Assembly: GCA_903932145.1 (NCBI GenBank)
Contig: CAIZFE010000042.1
Span: forward strand, 1 to 64,000
Origin: an uncultured Rhodopila sp.
GTDB taxonomy: Bacteria; Pseudomonadota; Alphaproteobacteria; Acetobacterales; Acetobacteraceae
Length of the DNA: 64,000 bases
Direction: 5' to 3'
The first letter of the stretch is position 1; the number at the start of each line of letters is the position of its first letter. Below are positions 63,291-64,000 of this stretch, piece after piece. The notes under the pieces are model-generated. The model saw only the letters and a list, made by a program, of their open reading frames with translations, ran no database searches and was not told the DNA's origin. The translations under genes were made by a program, and so were the position numbers.

Positions 63291-63791
63291 TTAGCGGGTT
63301 TGTTTCGCCGATTGCGTCCAGGTTGAAGCCGGCGGCGGTGGCCCGTCGGCGGGATTCCACCGTCCGGATTTTTTCAGGGCATCCGCGACTTCCTTGGGCA
63401 TGTAGGTTTCATCGTGCTTGGCGAGCACTTCCGACGCATGGAAAACGCCGTCCGGTTGCTGATGGCCGAGGATCACAACGCCTTGGCCTTCACGAAATAG
63501 ATCGGGAAGAATGCCCTTGAACTCGACCGGCACGCTGGCGCTGCCGTCGGTTACGCTGAACCGGACTCCAGCCAGGCCGGCCGACGATTTTTCGACAGTG
63601 CCACGCTCCACCAAGCCGCCCAGGCGCACTTCCCGGCCGGCGGTCTTGGCAGAAGCCGTTTTTGCCAGGTCAGAAGGCGATACGAAAAACACCAGATTGT
63701 CGTTAAAGGCCGACAAAACCAGCGCGGTGGCCGATGCAAGGCCAATGCCGCAAGCCAGAAAGATCAGCAGCCGGCGCTTCTTGCGGGTCAT
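63291..63791 (-). CDS. ccmE: Cytochrome c-type biogenesis protein CcmE
   Basis: A 166-residue haem chaperone. An N-terminal membrane anchor (LIFLACGIGLASATALVLSAF) precedes an OB-fold with LGGLVERGTVEKSS, VEFKGILPDLFREGQGVVILG and the haem-binding VLAKHDETYMP (His in HDExYMP forms the covalent haem bond). A disordered Pro-rich tail follows. It accepts haem from CcmC/CcmAB and passes it to CcmF/H. Its ATG overlaps the ccmD stop (ATGA). Confidence 0.97.
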   Translation of the reverse strand: MTRKKRRLLIFLACGIGLASATALVLSAFNDNLVFFVSPSDLAKTASAKTAGREVRLGGLVERGTVEKSSAGLAGVRFSVTDGSASVPVEFKGILPDLFREGQGVVILGHQQPDGVFHASEVLAKHDETYMPKEVADALKKSGRWNPADGPPPPASTWTQSAKQTR

Positions 63792-63934
63792 ACACGGCCC
63801 CGATCGCGGCGAACGTCGATCGCTTGCAACCGGCGTTTGGCCGACCGTACACGCACCAGCGCCTCGATCGAGAAGGCTAAAGGCAGTCCAATCGCCAGGG
63901 CATACGCCGCGACGATATACGGAAGATGGGTCAC
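63788..63934 (-). CDS. ccmD: Heme exporter protein CcmD
   Basis: A 48-residue single-pass protein, starting GTG 63934. THLPYIVAAYALAIGLPLAFSIEALVRVRSAKRRLQ is the short hydrophobic helix and basic tail characteristic of CcmD, which stabilises the CcmABC-CcmE haem-release complex. It is too short to show as a long open frame but is fixed by its position between ccmC and ccmE and by 4-base overlaps with each (GTGA and ATGA). Confidence 0.92.
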   Translation of the reverse strand: MTHLPYIVAAYALAIGLPLAFSIEALVRVRSAKRRLQAIDVRRDRGRV

Positions 63935-64000
63935 GACACGCTCTCCTCACCACTCATGGATGAGGCCTTTGCCATCAGCAAAGAGCGTATCCGTTGCTCC
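63931..64000 (-). CDS. ccmC: CcmC C-terminus (partial, cut by window end)
   Basis: The final 22 codons on the minus strand read EQRIRSLLMAKASSMSGEESVS and end TGA overlapping the ccmD start. Position directly ahead of ccmD and the short basic helical tail fit CcmC, the haem-handling transmembrane protein. The rest lies beyond the window, so the assignment depends on gene order. Confidence 0.75.
   Translation of the reverse strand, partial: EQRIRSLLMAKASSMSGEESVS

Overview
The window is a high-GC alphaproteobacterial chromosome segment. Gene content points to Acetobacteraceae or close relatives within Rhodospirillales: an alphaproteobacterial rRNA operon end with tRNA-fMet, an SspB homologue, MbfA, hemE-hemH, ccmC-ccmD-ccmE, and class I fumarase next to queA. 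This placement is inferred from protein families read by eye; no search was run.

Layout. 1-861 holds the 3' end of an rRNA operon (23S end, 5S, tRNA-fMet, strong terminator). 1076-3651 has an LDH2-family oxidoreductase and a divergent MFS transporter. 3854-25386 is an exopolysaccharide locus, lower in GC and with long non-coding gaps. It contains a Wzc/BY-kinase co-polymerase, a type-I-secretion-like glycoside hydrolase with a Thr-Pro linker, an FkbM methyltransferase, an acyltransferase-SGNH protein, GT4 and GT2 glycosyltransferases, a PslG-like hydrolase, an ExoQ/Wzy polymerase, a methyltransferase, a decayed GT2 copy, a Wzx flippase, a second GT4, a GINT1-like beta-propeller protein and a WcaJ/GumD-type priming transferase. 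No outer-membrane polysaccharide export protein is in the window.

25387-29630 is a decayed mobile region: an AT-rich gap, the 3' half of a tRNA-Arg(CCG) (a probable att site), a tyrosine integrase broken by a stop codon and truncated by an IS1182-type element, and that IS with a frameshifted transposase. Three poorly characterised genes follow (29653-31843), the first behind a promoter carrying a perfect palindrome. Next come a TonB-ExbD-ExbB operon and a TonB-dependent receptor (31867-36256), a relic of a c-type cytochrome (about 36485-36667), then sspB, class I fumarase, a VOC protein, queA and an MFS transporter (36838-41943).

42029-50943 carries a phosphotransferase, the membrane ferritin mbfA behind a Fur/Irr-like site, an alpha/beta hydrolase-RidA-acyl-CoA ligase operon, a branched-chain amino-acid-type ABC binding protein, a GST and an aldo/keto reductase. 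51017-57209 carries a D-aminoacylase-type amidohydrolase, a GlcG/HbpS-like protein, a two-gene AAA-ATPase plus Toprim-like module (the best candidate here for an uncharacterised, possibly anti-phage, system), a LigAB extradiol dioxygenase and a 39-residue single-pass membrane protein. 57467-64000 carries hemH and hemE, a TPR-glycosyltransferase, a small membrane protein, a fatty-acid desaturase and ccmE-ccmD-ccmC (the last cut by the window end). A REP-like palindrome (TGGCCCGG...CCGGGCCA) recurs at least twice between genes, with related sequences inside one gene and in one terminator-like hairpin.
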